Origin: Chloroflexi bacterium AL-N1
GTDB taxonomy: Bacteria > Chloroflexota > Chloroflexia > Chloroflexales > Roseiflexaceae
Length of the DNA: 64,000 bases
Direction of reading: 5' to 3'
NCBI GenBank assembly: GCA_013122435.1
Contig: WYDT01000008.1
Coordinates: 1 to 64,000 of the forward strand
How positions within the stretch are numbered: position 1 is the first letter of the stretch; the number at the start of each line of letters is the position of its first letter. Position numbers and translations under genes: made by a program. The notes beneath the pieces are model-generated. The model made no database searches. It saw only the letters and a list, made by a program, of their open reading frames with translations, and had not been told where the DNA came from. Shown here piece by piece: positions 10,241 to 19,297 of this stretch.

Positions 10241-12946
10241 ATGACAATTAATGTGAGTTGCGATCCCAAAACATACCAATCTCCACGTGATGAGATTTTC
10301 CGCCGCTCTGAGAGCCTACGACAGGTCATTGAATTGATTAGTAATGAGCTAGCCCTCGAACCATTGCTCACACGTATTGTCGAAAGTGCTACTGAACTTA
10401 TTGGTGCGCAGTATGGTTCAATTGGTCTGGTCGAGGAATATCAGAACCCTCCAGTTGTACGTATTGCTGCCATCGTCAACATGCCCCCCCATGAACTTGG
10501 CATGGCGGTCCCGGTCGATGTTGGTTTAGCCGGACTGGTGTTGAGCACACGACGACCGATCGTACTTGACCGCTACGGAGAGATCGATCAACCGACGTTG
10601 CCAGAACTGGCCGACCATACGGTCATTGGTATGCCGATTTGGTGGGGACAACAAATGATCGGCTTCTTCGGTATTGGTGCAGAGCCACCACACCACTTTT
10701 CTGAACACGATGTTGAAACACTGGCGCTGTTCGCCCGTCACGCAGCCATTGCCATTAACAATGCACATCGCTACCAACAGGAACGTGAGCGTAATGAACG
10801 CCTTAAACTGATCGCGCAGATTGGACGGATGGTGACCACAGATCTGCGGCTCAAAGAGTTGTTGCAAAATACAGCCGATGCGATCCATACCTTGTTTAAC
10901 AATCATATCATCACTATTTCTCTCCTGAGTACAGAAAATCCACCACAACTGGTCTTACATGCTGCCAGTGGGTATCACAGCACGATCGTCAAAGATGGTT
11001 ATGGTATTGCTGCCACAGAAGGCATCACCGGTGCAGCAGTGCAGTCACGCAAAGTACAATTAGTCAATGACGTTATGGCCGACGCACACTACATTCCGAC
11101 CCCCGGCGTCGCACATGTTCAGGCTGAGTTGGCGGTACCAATTCTTCGTGGTGTGCAGGCAATGGGCGTGCTCAATGTCGAAAGTAGCACCACTTTTACC
11201 GAAGAGGACGCTGCCAGCCTGGTTATCATTGCCGATCAGCTATCAGTGGCGATTGATAACGCCCGTCTGTTTGAGGCAGAACAACAGCGGGTGAGGCGTA
11301 TTGCAACTATTAACCGGATCGGGAGGCTTATCACCAGTAGTCTCGATTTTCATCAACTATTCCAGAAAGCCGTCGAGGCTATTCATACAGATTTTGGTTT
11401 TGCATATGTCGCTGCTGGAATCATTGACCCAAACCATCCCGAGATGTTGGCATTACTGGCCCACAAAGGCATCCATGAAGAAAAAGTAGCACCTGGGTAT
11501 CGCCAAAGTATCCATGAAGGACTGGTTGGTGCTGCTGCACGCACACGACAGCGGGTGTTGGTCAACAATGTTGCCAACGATCCCCGATACAAAGCGTTAT
11601 TGGAGGCGCATGCTCTCTGCGCGGAGCTGGCGACACCTATTCTGGTTGGTGATCAGCTGCTCGGTGTACTCAATATTGAGCATGATCAATCGATTAAGGC
11701 AGAAGAAGCCGAGGCCATTGAGATTATTGCTGATCAATTTGGTGCAGCGCTCGACAACGCACGATTGTTTGAAAATGTACAGCGTTCATTAGATAGAACA
11801 CGGCTCCTGTACGAAACCAGTCGGCGCATCAGTACCGCAATGAGTGTACAGGACGTCATTACTGCATATCTGGAACAAGTCGCCGTCGGTGACCGCTATG
11901 CATGTGCTATTGTATTACTCGAGGCGGATCATACCGGTCGGCGCACCACAATGCGGGTAGAAGGACGCTGGTCATCCGAATATGGCACATCACTTGATAT
12001 TGAGCGTTGGCCATTTATCCACGCGCCTTTCACCGGGCTACTGGATTTTGGTCAGACCGTCACCCTTGATAACGTCTACAAAGATCCACGCGTGCCATCT
12101 GCACTACGGGCTATGCAAGCAGCGAACGGCTACACTGCTCTAGCCATCATACCACTCATGGTACGTGGCACACGCAGCGGAATGGTTATGTTAAGTGACA
12201 CCACCGATCATCACTGGCTTGAAGAGGAACTCTATCCCTACCAGGTTACGGCAGCTCAATTAGCATCAGCCATTGATAGCCGACAGCAACATGTTGTGGT
12301 CACCAAGCAGGGGGAACAACTGGCGGTGCTGGAGGAACGTCAGCGTCTTGCACGTGAACTCCACGACTCGGTCACGCAGTCGTTGTTTAGCATGAATGTA
12401 CTCGCACAGGTGTTGCCCGAACTATGGGAGCTTGATCGTGATGAGGCACGTCAATCGCTCACCCAGATTCAGCAGTTAACACGTGAGTCATTGGCCGAAA
12501 TGCGTGCACTGCTCTTTGAACTGCGTCCTCCTGAATCCGAGAAACAAAGTCTATCTCACATATTAAAAGGACACATCGCAACATTTGAACAGCGAACCGG
12601 TATGACGATCACGAGCAACCTTACCGAAGATACGCTGCTTCCAGAAACAGTGATTCACACGTTATCAAGGATCGCACAGGAAGCACTGAACAATATAGCT
12701 CGTCACGCCCATGCACATCAGGTGTGGGTCGCATTACATATCGAAGATTCGGTGATATTGCACATACAAGATGATGGTCACGGGTTTATACCAGAACACG
12801 TTGGGAGTGATCATCTGGGATTAATTTCCATACGCGAACGTGCATCTAAGATTGATGCACGACTCCAGATCACGTCAATCTTGGGGCAAGGAACAGAGAT
12901 TGTGGTGGAGTGGAATGATCCAACATCGCATGTACAAGGAGGGTAG
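10241..12946 (+). CDS. Multi-GAF sensor histidine kinase, NarL-associated (HisKA_3) class
   Basis: A soluble 901-residue kinase with no membrane segment. Four GAF-type domains run in tandem (about 25-185, 195-350, 360-515, 525-690), each with the recurring DQL/DQF-x-x-A-(I/L)-DNARLFE-like end helix. The HisKA_3 dimerisation domain carries RELHDSVTQSLF with the phospho-accepting His at residue 708. The HATPase domain has the N-box EALNNIARHA and the DDGHGF box. GAF domains may bind cyclic nucleotides, haem or other small ligands; no chromophore cysteine is obvious. The stop is two bases before the response regulator gene, so the two form a pair. Confidence 0.92.
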   Translation: MTINVSCDPKTYQSPRDEIFRRSESLRQVIELISNELALEPLLTRIVESATELIGAQYGSIGLVEEYQNPPVVRIAAIVNMPPHELGMAVPVDVGLAGLVLSTRRPIVLDRYGEIDQPTLPELADHTVIGMPIWWGQQMIGFFGIGAEPPHHFSEHDVETLALFARHAAIAINNAHRYQQERERNERLKLIAQIGRMVTTDLRLKELLQNTADAIHTLFNNHIITISLLSTENPPQLVLHAASGYHSTIVKDGYGIAATEGITGAAVQSRKVQLVNDVMADAHYIPTPGVAHVQAELAVPILRGVQAMGVLNVESSTTFTEEDAASLVIIADQLSVAIDNARLFEAEQQRVRRIATINRIGRLITSSLDFHQLFQKAVEAIHTDFGFAYVAAGIIDPNHPEMLALLAHKGIHEEKVAPGYRQSIHEGLVGAAARTRQRVLVNNVANDPRYKALLEAHALCAELATPILVGDQLLGVLNIEHDQSIKAEEAEAIEIIADQFGAALDNARLFENVQRSLDRTRLLYETSRRISTAMSVQDVITAYLEQVAVGDRYACAIVLLEADHTGRRTTMRVEGRWSSEYGTSLDIERWPFIHAPFTGLLDFGQTVTLDNVYKDPRVPSALRAMQAANGYTALAIIPLMVRGTRSGMVMLSDTTDHHWLEEELYPYQVTAAQLASAIDSRQQHVVVTKQGEQLAVLEERQRLARELHDSVTQSLFSMNVLAQVLPELWELDRDEARQSLTQIQQLTRESLAEMRALLFELRPPESEKQSLSHILKGHIATFEQRTGMTITSNLTEDTLLPETVIHTLSRIAQEALNNIARHAHAHQVWVALHIEDSVILHIQDDGHGFIPEHVGSDHLGLISIRERASKIDARLQITSILGQGTEIVVEWNDPTSHVQGG

Positions 12947-12948
12947 CC

Positions 12949-13599
12949 ATGAAGCCTATTCGGATTCTGATCGTCGATGATCATAATATTGCTCGACAGG
13001 GACTACGCGCAATTATTCGGATTTTGCCCGATATGGAATTAGCAGGGGAAGCCTGCAATGGGCAAGAAGCCATCGATGCTGCTACACAATACAGACCTGA
13101 TGTTATTCTTATGGATCTGGTAATGCCCATAGCTGATGGGGTGCAAGCTATCACAGCTATTAAAAGCATCATGCCACATATGCCTGTTGTCGTGCTGACG
13201 ACCTTTGCGGAGGCGGATCAGGTTTTAAGAGCCATTCAAGCTGGTGCTGAGGGATATATACTCAAAGATGTTGAGGTAGCAGAACTCGCACGCGCCATTC
13301 GTACCGTATACAATGGCCAACCGTATTTACATCCCGAAGCTACACGACATCTGCTTCAGGCCACGACACAACCAACAAAATCACCTAATCATTTGACACA
13401 ACGCGAGCAAGAAGTGTTAATGTCGCTTGCGTTAGGCCATACAAACCGACAAATTGCAGATGTATTGCACATTGCTGAAAAGACCGTGAGTGTGCATGTC
13501 AGCAATATTCTTAGTAAGTTAGGGCTGGCCAGTCGCACACAGGCAGCGCTCTACGCCACACGTATGGGGATTGTCCAACCAACAAAATTGGTCGAATAA
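12949..13599 (+). CDS. LuxR/NarL-family response regulator
   Basis: A 216-residue two-domain regulator. The receiver has the acidic pocket VDDH, the phospho-acceptor Asp at residue 56 (LMDLVMP) and Lys in LKDV. The C-terminal LuxR helix-turn-helix is LTQREQEVLMSLALGHTNRQ followed by the recognition segment AEKTVSVHVSNILSKLG. It starts two bases after the kinase gene, with AAGGAGGG as ribosome-binding site, so it is certainly the partner of the multi-GAF kinase. The regulated genes are not known from the sequence. Confidence 0.95.
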   Translation: MKPIRILIVDDHNIARQGLRAIIRILPDMELAGEACNGQEAIDAATQYRPDVILMDLVMPIADGVQAITAIKSIMPHMPVVVLTTFAEADQVLRAIQAGAEGYILKDVEVAELARAIRTVYNGQPYLHPEATRHLLQATTQPTKSPNHLTQREQEVLMSLALGHTNRQIADVLHIAEKTVSVHVSNILSKLGLASRTQAALYATRMGIVQPTKLVE

Positions 13600-13660
13600 T
13601 CGAACGGGTTCTGGGATGATCAATGATGGGGCGTGCTGACTTACGGTCACGTTATATGTA

Positions 13661-13706
13661 GTGGTTGAGCACTGAAAGGAACGTAAGCCTTTCAGTGCTC
13701 AACCGC
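13661..13706. terminator. Long perfect inverted repeat between convergent genes
   Basis: GGTTGAGCACTGAAAGG (13663-13679) and its exact complement (13688-13704) flank an 8-base loop; two further pairs extend it to 13661-13706. It lacks a T tract. Lying between convergent genes, it probably works as a bidirectional terminator or RNA-protecting hairpin. Confidence 0.65.
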
Positions 13707-13714
13707 TTCACGGC

Positions 13715-14740
13715 TCAGGATATCGCAGGCCCTTCACTTTCGACATCAACGTTCCATGCGTGAACACCCTGAGTAGTAAATGAAAAGTTACGAATCTGCA
13801 TCCCCGCCTCCGACAGCACCCGTTCTAGCTTTAGTCGTCGATCAAACGGACAGGCGATGACCATAAAACCACCACCACCTGCGCCAGTGATTTTGCCACC
13901 CCACGCCCCATGCTTGCGTGCCAAAGCATAGATCTCATCAACCACAGGTGGTGCGATATACGGCGAAAATGCTTTTTTGACTTCCCAGGCTTCGTGAAGT
14001 AGCCGCCCAAACTCATCAATCTTGAGTGCACGCAAGAGCTTCACTGACTCATCAACAAAGGCTTTGGTCTCATCATGGTAACGTAGCGTATCACCCTCCA
14101 CCAAACGACGTACCTGATCTTCCACGAGGTGGTGGGTCAGGAACTGTCGGTCACCAATATAGCCAAGTAACAAACAACTCTCTAGCTCTAACAGCGCTGT
14201 CGGATCACTCAGCACTGGCTCTACGATCACCTGTGTCCCACCAAAATGATACACGCACATACCACCAAAAGCCGCCGCATACTGGTCCTGTCGCCCACCC
14301 GGAATACCGATGTCTACCCGTTCAATCTGAAAAGCCATCTCGGCAAGCGAATGGGCATCAAGTGTCATATCGTAGGCTTTGCCGATCAGTTTGAGCATAC
14401 TCACAACGAGTGCCGACGACGAGCCAAGGCCACTACCCGGTGGGACATCCGAAAACATCGTAACTTCGACACCTTGCGCGGTGGGAATGGCATCAAGCAC
14501 TGCCTGTGGCAAATCGAGACGACCTTCCCAACGACCAACGATTTTGCGACTAATCTCCTCCAGATCGAGTGAGCGAATAGTAACCCCTGGCTCCTCATTG
14601 GTCCGCAACATACAACGCACATACTTATCAATCGTACAGTTTAAGACTTTTCCACCATGCTGTTCTGCATACGGACTAACATCGGTTCCCCCGCCGAAAA
14701 AACCGATCCGCATCGGTGCTTTGGCTTTGTAGATACGCAT
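13715..14740 (-). CDS. GHMP kinase, D-glycero-D-manno-heptose 7-phosphate kinase-like (HddA type)
   Basis: A 341-residue GHMP sugar kinase matching HddA length. Motif 1 is APMRIGFFGGGTDVSPYAE, motif 2 the ATP loop PPGSGLGSSSALVVS, and motif 3 GKITGAGGGGFMVIAC. HddA makes D-glycero-alpha-D-manno-heptose 1,7-bisphosphate on the way to GDP-heptose for surface glycans. No other heptose genes (isomerase, phosphatase, nucleotidyltransferase) are nearby, so the exact sugar-phosphate is uncertain. Transcription probably starts from the extended -10 at 14865-14873. The downstream side is closed by the long inverted repeat. Confidence 0.82.
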   Translation of the reverse strand: MRIYKAKAPMRIGFFGGGTDVSPYAEQHGGKVLNCTIDKYVRCMLRTNEEPGVTIRSLDLEEISRKIVGRWEGRLDLPQAVLDAIPTAQGVEVTMFSDVPPGSGLGSSSALVVSMLKLIGKAYDMTLDAHSLAEMAFQIERVDIGIPGGRQDQYAAAFGGMCVYHFGGTQVIVEPVLSDPTALLELESCLLLGYIGDRQFLTHHLVEDQVRRLVEGDTLRYHDETKAFVDESVKLLRALKIDEFGRLLHEAWEVKKAFSPYIAPPVVDEIYALARKHGAWGGKITGAGGGGFMVIACPFDRRLKLERVLSEAGMQIRNFSFTTQGVHAWNVDVESEGPAIS

Positions 14741-14864
14741 GAATAATCTCTCAATTAGTGCGATGACAGATCGATAAAGTTAGAGGCATAGGGCGATTAA
14801 TTGAACATCGATCTCTCAATCAGCAACGTTGATCCTCATATGAGATGCCCCAAATAACGGCGCT

Positions 14865-14873
14865 AGTATAGCA
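14865..14873 (-). promoter_or_regulatory. Extended -10 promoter of the GHMP kinase gene
   Basis: TGCTATACT on the minus strand, 125 bases upstream of the start; no good -35 is seen, as is common for TGn-type promoters. Confidence 0.5.
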
Positions 14874-15120
14874 CACAGGCAGTCAAGCGTGGCAGTGGCT
14901 AATGTGGAGGGAGGGTGGGGCGATGGGGCAGCACGTTGAACGCAGAGACCCAGAGCGACAGAGATACAAAGATGGGAAAAGTACATACGACTGAGCAGTA
15001 AAGCGATGGAGCGGTGGAGCAGCGGAATAACCCCTAACCCTTCCCTTTGCCCTTCACGACAACCCATGCTACGATAGAGAAACACCTGAACCGATTGCAA
15101 CAGATATAAAGAGAGGTAGT
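14874..15120. other. Intergenic region with low-complexity repeat-like sequence
   Basis: Between divergent genes. It contains purine-rich tracts (GGAGGGAGGGTGGGGCGATG around 14910; GCGATGGAGCGGTGGAGCAG around 15004-15023) and CCCCTAACCCTT at 15031-15042, the reverse complement of a repeat found at 19118. A plus-strand promoter is likely at 15047-15075: TTGCCC, 17 bases, then TACGAT preceded by TGC. Confidence 0.5.
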
Positions 15121-15327
15121 GTGCTGATGCGTACCATCCAAGGTGAACATGAGCGACAACTCGACCGATTGAACAAGCAACTACGGCAACTCATTTTAAT
15201 GCGTGAGACGGGGCCTAAAAGTGCTGCGTGGCATCAGGCACGCACCAGCCTGATCTGGCGTCTCCACCACGAAATTGAACAGCAGATTGAAGCGATAGAG
15301 CGGGTGAGCGTTGAAGCGTTGGAGTGA
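15121..15327 (+). CDS. Small conserved-looking hypothetical protein
   Basis: A 68-codon ORF. It encodes a basic, helical protein rich in Arg, Gln and Leu (RQLDRLNKQLRQLILMRETG, then HHEIEQQIEAIERV) that could form a coiled coil. I do not recognise a family. The start is either GTG at 15121 or ATG at 15127, both behind GAGAGG at 15111-15116. The last nine codons are written in a 32-base-period direct repeat that continues past the stop, so the C-terminus may be a recent addition. A plausible promoter (TTGCCC-17-TACGAT) precedes it. Confidence 0.6.
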   Translation: MLMRTIQGEHERQLDRLNKQLRQLILMRETGPKSAAWHQARTSLIWRLHHEIEQQIEAIERVSVEALE

Positions 15328-15341
15328 TAGAGCGGGTGAGC
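15294..15341. repeat. Direct repeat of 32-base period
   Basis: GATAGAGCGGGTGAGC occurs at 15294-15309 and again at 15326-15341. The interval contains GTTGAAGCGTTGG, and degenerate copies (GAGCGTTGAAACGTTGGG) continue to about 15390. The repeat overlaps the end of the small ORF. Confidence 0.75.
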
Positions 15342-15463
15342 AGTTGAGTAGTGGCGCAACTGAGCGTTGAAACGTTGGGACAATTGAGCAAGGGTATGCT
15401 TTGCTGTTAACCCGTATTCCCCATCCCTTCTCCCTCAAATGAACAATCTGTCACCGTCTCCTA

Positions 15464-15492
15464 TTGACAGTAGCATGCTTGTGTGATATAGC
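15464..15492 (+). promoter_or_regulatory. Candidate promoter of the FHA gene
   Basis: TTGACA (15464-15469) and TATAGC (15487-15492) are separated by 17 bases, about 120 bases before the FHA start. CGTATCGACC at 15577-15586 lies in the presumed leader. Confidence 0.5.
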
Positions 15493-15611
15493 ATGACGTT
15501 ATATCCAATTTGTTATGCAAAAGACCGTCCAATAACGTAAAGCGTTTGCTTTGCGCGTGTCAATACTCTATATGAGCGTATCGACCAACCGGACAGCATA
15601 AAGGAGGGTGC

Positions 15612-16166
15612 ATGGCTACTGCATTAATACTTACCATAACTACGGGACAAATGTATGGAACCGAATACAAAATCACAGCGCGCAAGGCAGTCGTTGGCAG
15701 TGCCGACTCAAATGATGTTGTGCTGCCTGATCGCACCGTCGAACCACGTCACATCGAAATACATCAAACGCTCGATCGCTGGTTTATTGTGCCACTGACA
15801 TTATCAGGTCGTGGGATTTCGCTCAATGGTATGCCCGTTAATAGCCGCAGTCGTGTCAATCCAAGTGATACGATCACATTAGGAACTTTGACTCTGCAAG
15901 CATCAATAGTAGAGATTGCTGAACAGGTTGCACAATCAACTGCACGGGGCATGGTCCCTCGTCTGGGTGAGTACTTTGTACGTCGGGGATTTATGCATAC
16001 GGAAGAAATCGATCGTATTCTGCAACGTCAGCGTGAAATGCGCCAAAACGGTCATCAAGCGATGTTTGGTGAAGTAGCGTATGAATTAGGTGTCGTCAAT
16101 CGCAGCCAGCTTGATGCGGCCCTTTCCGATCAGCGTAATGACTTCAATCAACGCTTTCTGGACTAG
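15612..16166 (+). CDS. FHA-domain protein with a C-terminal MshEN-like helical domain
   Basis: A 184-residue protein. Residues about 20-95 form a forkhead-associated fold (VVGSADSNDVVLPDRTVEPRH, then a GISLNGMPV turn), though the usual Gly-Arg of the phosphothreonine pocket reads GSADSND, so phosphopeptide binding is uncertain. Residues 115-175 (RLGEYFVRRGFMHTEEIDRIL and a second EVAYELGVVNRSQLDAAL unit) resemble the two short helical repeats of MshE/PilB N-terminal domains that can bind cyclic-di-GMP. The start has a very strong AAAGGAGGG ribosome-binding site. It stands alone, convergent with gltX. The function is unknown; signalling or motility is plausible. Confidence 0.75.
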   Translation: MATALILTITTGQMYGTEYKITARKAVVGSADSNDVVLPDRTVEPRHIEIHQTLDRWFIVPLTLSGRGISLNGMPVNSRSRVNPSDTITLGTLTLQASIVEIAEQVAQSTARGMVPRLGEYFVRRGFMHTEEIDRILQRQREMRQNGHQAMFGEVAYELGVVNRSQLDAALSDQRNDFNQRFLD

Positions 16167-16231
16167 TAGACTGCACAGACACGTGAAAGCAAAAACCTGT
16201 ATTGGTGTAACAGCCAGTCGTGGTGACACCA

Positions 16232-16271
16232 AAACGCGTAGCAGGTGTGATGGCCATCCTCCCACGCGTTT
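16232..16271. terminator. Weak inverted repeat between convergent FHA gene and gltX
   Basis: AAACGCGT (16232-16239) pairs with ACGCGTTT (16264-16271), with an inner GATGGCCATC palindrome. No T tract; a bidirectional terminator is possible. Confidence 0.4.
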
Positions 16272-16328
16272 GCAACATAAAGTCAGCATCAATTACCGGT
16301 TAAAAAATGACGGGAATAACACGACTAC

Positions 16329-17846
16329 TTACTCCGTAAACGTACGTTCTGCCAGTGCAATACGTTTGAGGGATCGCTCCTGACCTATGGCAACGAGCGT
16401 CTCAAAAAGTGGCGGTGCTACGGTGCGTCCGGTTACCGCGACACGAATAGTGCCAAACAACTGACCCGCTTTCAGACCCAACTCACTGACCATCGTGCGT
16501 AACACTGCTTCGATTTGCTCCTTATCCCACGTGTTAAGGTCGTTTAATCGCTCCTGAGCCATTTTGAGCACAGTATGAGTCGTTGGGGCATCCATCTTCT
16601 TTTGCACGAGGTGTGCCGGATCGTAAGAGAGGGGCGCATCTGCCGTGGGGGCCACTTCGTGAAAGAAGAATTCCAACAGTTCAGGGGCCTCACGTAGTTC
16701 TTCAAGCCGTTCATGGATCAGCGGTGCCAGTTGCATAAGATAATCACGTTCTGCCGCACCCGGTGAAGCACCAACCAACCCAGATGCGGCTAAGAAGGGT
16801 ACCAGCGCGTCAACCAGCTCTGTGGTGCTCAGCCTGCGGATGTAGAGGCCGTTCATGTCTTTCAGCTTTTCGGGATTCCAACGCGCCGGTGACGCCAGCA
16901 CACGGTCGATGGTAAAGCGTTCAAGCACCTCATCGGTAGTCATAAGTTCGGTGTGATCGTCGTAACTCCAGCCCTGTAATGCCAGATAATTAAACATCGC
17001 CTCGGCCAGATAGCCACGTTCCCAGAAACGGTTGGCTCCCACATCATCTTTGCGCTTCGAGAGTTTGCCACGTCCATCCTGGCGCAAAATATTCGGGACA
17101 TGTGCAAAGGTAGGCAGTTCCCACCCGAATGCTTTGTACAACAGCACATGGTAGGGTGTACTGGGGACCCATTCTTCACCACGAATAACATGGGTAACAC
17201 CCATCAAATGATCATCGACCAGGTGGGCCAGATGATACACTGGCATCCCGCTTGATTTGAGCAACACAATATCCTGCAGCTCATTATGGTTGACCGTAAT
17301 CTGATCACCACCACGAATGAGGTCTGTAAAGCTTGTCGTACCATCGAGGGGCGTCTTCAGACGCACGGTATAGGGCTTTCCCTGTGCTGCGACTTCAGCC
17401 ATTTGCTCCAGTGACCAGTCCCGCTCTACCCCTCGAAAGCGAAAACTTTTCACGCCGCGTGCCTGAGCGTCGGCACGCATCTGAGTCAATTCTTCTTCCG
17501 TCACAAAAGATTTGTATGCGAACCCCTTTTCAAGCAATTGATCAACATATTGACGATAGATTCCCATTGCACTGCGCTGTGACTGAACATACGGGCCATG
17601 TGGTCCACCCACATCAGGTCCCTCGTCCCACGTGATACCAATCCAGCGGAGTGAGGTCATCATGTCATCGGCAGCACCCTCGACAAACCGTTTTTCGTCG
17701 GTATCCTCAATACGTAAAATAAACTGACCGCCATAATGTCGTGCAAACAACCAGTTAAACAGCGCGGTACGAACGCCGCCAATGTGAAGATAGCCGGTAG
17801 GGCTAGGGGCGAAACGAACCCGTACTGGTGGTGTTATCTGTATCAT
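16329..17846 (-). CDS. gltX: Glutamate--tRNA ligase
   Basis: A class I aminoacyl-tRNA synthetase of 505 residues that charges tRNA-Glu (possibly also tRNA-Gln if the amidotransferase route is used). The HIGH motif lies in RFAPSPTGYLHIGGVRTALFN at the N-terminus and the KMSKS motif appears as KLSKRKDD near residue 250. The C-terminal anticodon-binding helical bundle is complete. The family always starts just before RVRFAPSPTG; ATG at 17846 has AGAGGA 6 bases upstream, whereas the ORF extends open to 17981 without meaning. An extended -10 sits at 17876-17884. Confidence 0.97.
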   Translation of the reverse strand: MIQITPPVRVRFAPSPTGYLHIGGVRTALFNWLFARHYGGQFILRIEDTDEKRFVEGAADDMMTSLRWIGITWDEGPDVGGPHGPYVQSQRSAMGIYRQYVDQLLEKGFAYKSFVTEEELTQMRADAQARGVKSFRFRGVERDWSLEQMAEVAAQGKPYTVRLKTPLDGTTSFTDLIRGGDQITVNHNELQDIVLLKSSGMPVYHLAHLVDDHLMGVTHVIRGEEWVPSTPYHVLLYKAFGWELPTFAHVPNILRQDGRGKLSKRKDDVGANRFWERGYLAEAMFNYLALQGWSYDDHTELMTTDEVLERFTIDRVLASPARWNPEKLKDMNGLYIRRLSTTELVDALVPFLAASGLVGASPGAAERDYLMQLAPLIHERLEELREAPELLEFFFHEVAPTADAPLSYDPAHLVQKKMDAPTTHTVLKMAQERLNDLNTWDKEQIEAVLRTMVSELGLKAGQLFGTIRVAVTGRTVAPPLFETLVAIGQERSLKRIALAERTFTE

Positions 17847-17875
17847 CATGAATCCTCTTGCATTTAAACATAGCC

Positions 17876-17884
17876 ATTGTAGCA
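17876..17884 (-). promoter_or_regulatory. Extended -10 promoter of gltX
   Basis: TGCTACAAT on the minus strand, 30 bases before the gltX start; the -35 region is poor. Confidence 0.55.
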
Positions 17885-18095
17885 AACTGGTTGCGTATAT
17901 CGGTACGTTACAAAAAAAGCCGCTGTACCGTTGTTCTGATACAGCGAACCTGTCATTGATGTTATCGTTGAGCAAGCGCACCTAGTCAGATCGAGGATCT
18001 GGGCCCTGAAGATACACGCATTGTTCAATCAAGTTCATAATCATAGATACTGATGCGAAAAATCATAGTATGGATGGGAGTATAACAATAGGGAC

Positions 18096-18124
18096 TTGAA
18101 AAGTCAAGGAAAGCAGTTTATACT
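18096..18124 (+). promoter_or_regulatory. Promoter of uvsE
   Basis: TTGAAA (18096-18101), 17 bases, TATACT (18119-18124). Predicted start near 18131, 27 bases before the ATG. CTTGA-AAAG-TCAAG (18095-18108) forms a small dyad over the -35 box. Confidence 0.65.
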
Positions 18125-18157
18125 AAAACGTGTACCGATTTCGTGTAAAGTACTGCC

Positions 18158-19126
18158 ATGATCAACCTGGGTGTTGCAACAAAAATATTAGGCCGGGCAG
18201 GTCTACGGGTCCGTGATGGTCGTCGCGCAGAAAATTCCCCACATCTCAGTGTAAGTCTGCTTTTACTCCGTGATGTGCTGCTCTATCTCGCCGCTCAACG
18301 CATTACCTGTTATCGGCTGGCCAGCGATCTGGCACCTTACGTGTCGCACCCCGACTATCCCCAGTTTCATGGGCAGATCGCGTCCTGTGGGGCCTTACTT
18401 GCCGATGTTGGCGATCTGGCACGCACCCATGCAATCCGGCTCACTATGCACCTCGACCTCCACACCACATTAAGCACTCCCGATGATGCCCTAGCCCAAC
18501 GTGCCAGCAATGACATTATTGCACGTGCAGCCCTGCTCGATGCGCTCGATACCGGCTCAAACAGTATCATGGTGCTCCACGTTGGTGGCGCCTATGACGA
18601 TCAGGCAGCCGCTTTACATCGCTTTACTACCCGCTTTGAAAGGCTGCCACAATGGGTACGTTGTCGTATTGCGATTGAACCGGACGAACACTCCTTTGGC
18701 CTGCTCGAACTGCTCCCACTACACCAGATGATCGGCGTACCAATCGTCTTTGATACACTCCATTTTCAGTTGAACAACCGCCATGGTGTGGCGCTGGCTG
18801 AGGCCCTTGGTCTGGCCCTTGCGACGTGGCCAATCAGTATACGTCCCAAGGTACACTTTAGCACCCAACGCACAGAGGCACATCTCCAGAAAGGCCGCGC
18901 TGGTGCTACAGCACGGGTTATTCCCCCGCGCCATGGCCAACACGCAGATTTTATCAGCCCTTTTGAGTTTGCAGCCTTCCTGAATGCAGCTCGCGGCCTA
19001 CCTGCTTTTGATGTCATGTTAGAAGCCAAAGCCGCCGATCTGGCCCTGTTGCGGCTCCGCGAAGATCTCCAGCTTTTTGCACCTGAACTGGCGGTGAGAG
19101 TGGGAGGAGTAGGGGTTAAGGGTTAG
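18158..19126 (+). CDS. uvsE: UV damage endonuclease UvsE (UVDE family)
   Basis: A TIM-barrel repair endonuclease of 322 residues that nicks DNA 5-prime of cyclobutane dimers, 6-4 photoproducts and some abasic sites, starting light-independent excision repair. Family landmarks are CYRLASDLAPYVSHPD near residue 50, the metal-site histidines in MHLD, VLHVGGAYDD and DTLHFQ, the acidic IEPDEHS, and PKVHFST near residue 230. The C-terminal ten residues, VRVGGVGVKG, are encoded by a GGGTTA-rich repeat that continues beyond the stop, so the natural end has probably been altered. A near-consensus promoter precedes it. Confidence 0.93.
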   Translation: MINLGVATKILGRAGLRVRDGRRAENSPHLSVSLLLLRDVLLYLAAQRITCYRLASDLAPYVSHPDYPQFHGQIASCGALLADVGDLARTHAIRLTMHLDLHTTLSTPDDALAQRASNDIIARAALLDALDTGSNSIMVLHVGGAYDDQAAALHRFTTRFERLPQWVRCRIAIEPDEHSFGLLELLPLHQMIGVPIVFDTLHFQLNNRHGVALAEALGLALATWPISIRPKVHFSTQRTEAHLQKGRAGATARVIPPRHGQHADFISPFEFAAFLNAARGLPAFDVMLEAKAADLALLRLREDLQLFAPELAVRVGGVGVKG

Positions 19127-19139
19127 GGGTTAAGGGTTA
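19111..19139. repeat. GGGTTA-rich direct repeat at the 3-prime end of uvsE
   Basis: AGGGGTTAAGGGTT occurs twice in tandem (19111-19124, 19125-19138). AAGGGTTAGGGG (19118-19129) recurs in reverse complement at 15031-15042. Confidence 0.75.
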
Positions 19140-19297
19140 CACGACCCCTGTCAAAACGGCCCCTGTGGCTGCCCCGTCCACCACAACCGTAATACAGGAA
19201 CATAGAGGTCAAAGAAAAGACGGGGTAAGGGGAGATGGAGATAGGTGGGCGGGCAAGCCACCCACCTACATGTCCATTTACAACCAAGGGACTACCT

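Noticed and set aside
15564..15612. LacI operator before the FHA gene based on CGTATCGACC
   Set aside because: The string is not placed behind a good -10 as in the other two promoters, so it is kept only as part of the 10-mer observation.
19111..19139. Telomere-like sequence suggesting a replicon end
   Set aside because: Only two units, embedded within a gene end and followed by ordinary genes; better seen as a dispersed repeat.
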